Source: Kitasatospora sp052076145 (GTDB taxonomy: Bacteria > Actinomycetota > Actinomycetes > Streptomycetales > Streptomycetaceae). From it: a stretch of 64,000 bases of DNA. A program made the translations under genes and the position numbers. Below the pieces are notes generated by a model. It had not been told where the DNA came from. It did no database searches and saw only the letters and a list, made by a program, of their open reading frames with translations. The stretch is taken from positions 6,014,001 through 6,078,000 of the forward strand of contig NZ_CP197246.1 in NCBI RefSeq assembly GCF_052076145.1, given 5' to 3'. This document shows, piece by piece, positions 62,891 through 64,000 of the stretch (position 1 is its first letter; the number at the start of each line of letters is the position of its first letter).

Positions 62891-63751
62891 TCAGGGGCGG
62901 ACGAGCTGACGTGCCGCCGCGTCGACCGTCTGCGCGAGGAGGACGGCGATGGTCATGGGGCCGACACCGCCCGGGACGGGAGTGATCAGGCTTGCCCGGT
63001 GCCGGGCGGTGTCGAAGTCGACATCGCCGACGTTCCCCGGGTTGTAGCCCGCGTCGATCACCACGGCACCGGGCTTGATGTCTGCGCCCTTGATGAAGCG
63101 CGGCCGCCCGACCGCGGCGATCAGGATGTCGGCCTCGCGCACGATCGAGGGCAGATCGACGGTACGGGAGTGGCAGTAGGTCACCGTGGCGTCCCGCCCG
63201 AGCAGGAGCATGCCGACGGGCTTGCCCAGGATGGGGCTGCGTCCGACCACGACGGCGTGCTTGCCGGTGAGGTCGACGTCGTACTCGTCCAACAGGCGCA
63301 TGATCCCTCCGGGCGTGCAGGAGACGAAGCCGGGAAGGCCGAACCCCATCGCCGCGAAGGAGTGCATGGTGACCCCGTCGACGTCCTTGCCCGGGGAGAT
63401 CGCCTCGAAGGCGGCACGCTCGTCGATGTGCGCCCCCACCGGGTGCTGCAGCAGGATGCCGTGCACGGCCGGATCCTCGGACAGTGCGGTGACGGCCTCG
63501 AACAGGCCGTCGGTGCTCACCGAGGCGGGCAGGGTTACGTGCCGCGAGCGGATGCCTGCCTTCGCGCACCGGGCCTGCTTCATCCGGACGTACGTGACCG
63601 AGGCCGGGTCCTCTCCCACGAGTACGGTCGCCAGACACGGAGAGACTCCGGTGCGCCGATGGATGTCCTCCGCAACTGCCGCACTGTTCTCGGTGATTCG
63701 GCGGGCAAGGTCCGTACCGTCCATCAGCCGCGCCTGCTGCATCTCCACCAC
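62891..63751 (-). CDS. folD: Methylenetetrahydrofolate dehydrogenase / methenyl-THF cyclohydrolase
   Basis: 286 residues. Catalytic Tyr54 and Lys58 (SVTYVRMKQARC), folate-binding SPGKDVDGVTMH with Asp123 and Asp125, NADP loop VVVGRSPILGKPVGMLLLG, and the C-terminal signature TPVPGGVGPMTIAVL. It interconverts 5,10-methylene-, methenyl- and 10-formyl-THF. The pairing with a phosphatase gene is unusual and suggests a second, specialised copy rather than the main folD, which cannot be tested here. Confidence 0.94.
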   Translation of the reverse strand: MVEMQQARLMDGTDLARRITENSAAVAEDIHRRTGVSPCLATVLVGEDPASVTYVRMKQARCAKAGIRSRHVTLPASVSTDGLFEAVTALSEDPAVHGILLQHPVGAHIDERAAFEAISPGKDVDGVTMHSFAAMGFGLPGFVSCTPGGIMRLLDEYDVDLTGKHAVVVGRSPILGKPVGMLLLGRDATVTYCHSRTVDLPSIVREADILIAAVGRPRFIKGADIKPGAVVIDAGYNPGNVGDVDFDTARHRASLITPVPGGVGPMTIAVLLAQTVDAAARQLVRP

Positions 63752-64000
63752 GTGCCACTCCTGAGCTCCACAACGAAGGTGCCCAGGCGCACGGCATCGA
63801 CGATGCGTCAGGCCGCTCCCCGGTGGTACCCCACCTCAGCGCCAGTCACGGCCCGAGCCCACACTACCGGCGAGTGCCTGCCGGTTGGCCCGATCCACAG
63901 ATCGCCTGGAGCGGCCTTCTGGACAGCTATGCCGAAGGATTCAGAGCGGACGTGGTGATGTCGGATTGCTGTGGCACCCTGCTCGCGTGACTGATTTCGT
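63752..64000. other. Region upstream of folD; possible 5' end of a gene at the window edge
   Basis: No gene is seen from 63752 to 63986. A GTG at 63987 (GTGACTGATTTCG) may start a plus-strand gene that continues outside; a purine-rich site before it is lacking. Confidence 0.25.

Overview
The window reads as a chromosomal stretch of a high-GC streptomycete (Streptomyces or Kitasatospora type). The support is the extreme third-position GC, many GTG starts, ATGA/GTGA-coupled genes, a chitinase with a DasR-type operator, a SigR-type promoter, an ImuA/ImuB/DnaE2 cassette behind an actinobacterial LexA box, and short GC-rich convergent terminators. I saw no rRNA, tRNA, CRISPR array, complete insertion sequence or prophage. 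It looks like variable accessory or arm DNA carrying many small catabolic, stress and regulatory units.

Layout. 1-5.2 kb: the tail of a carboxylesterase, a LysE exporter, a secreted GH18 chitinase, an aldo/keto reductase behind a MerR-type promoter, a GNAT enzyme and an IYD-like nitroreductase. 5.3-9.5 kb: two head-to-head ABC-F genes, the second with a structured leader that could act as an attenuator, then a small antitoxin/degenerate-Fic pair behind a GGTACC array. 9.6-13.1 kb: a Pr6Pr membrane protein and a translationally coupled membrane protein-histidine kinase-response regulator operon. 13.3-19.1 kb: a beta-oxidation operon (CoA-transferase/racemase family, acyl-CoA dehydrogenase, thiolase, FadB-like fusion). 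19.1-25.4 kb: an AlaDH/PNT-type enzyme bracketed by a 46-bp inverted repeat, a MerR regulator, a STAND (NB-ARC) ATPase with an amyloid-motif-like N terminus, and a convergent GT-B-like gene whose 5' end carries a 7-bp repeat tract.

25.5-36 kb: a GlxA-type regulator with an MBL hydrolase, a DUF6126 peptide, a 2OG-Fe(II) oxygenase, an MpaB-type oxygenase with acyl-CoA synthetase, secreted GH3 and DUF1906 proteins, an SRPBCC-VOC fusion and an alpha/beta hydrolase with a Cys nucleophile. 36.1-41.7 kb: the LexA-controlled mutasome. 41.7-49.8 kb: acyl-CoA synthetase with TIGR03084, a Gly-rich repeat secreted protein, MarR, GNAT and PucR regulators, a molybdenum-linked pair and a BNR-repeat protein. 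49.9-58.5 kb: a flavin disulfide reductase, an APC permease, an ABC exporter with divergent TetR, a SigR-type thioredoxin, a lipoprotein, and an ECF sigma/anti-sigma pair. 58.5-64 kb: cupin, DUF1990/YndJ behind twin palindromes, small zinc-ribbon proteins, DUF1876, an APH(6)-like kinase, a dual-specificity phosphatase and FolD.

The strongest candidates for something undescribed lie in 19.1-25.4 kb (inverted-repeat-flanked enzyme; amyloid-motif STAND protein facing a putatively phase-variable GT-like gene) and in the leader of the second ABC-F gene. All functional statements are from reading the sequence; no database search was run.
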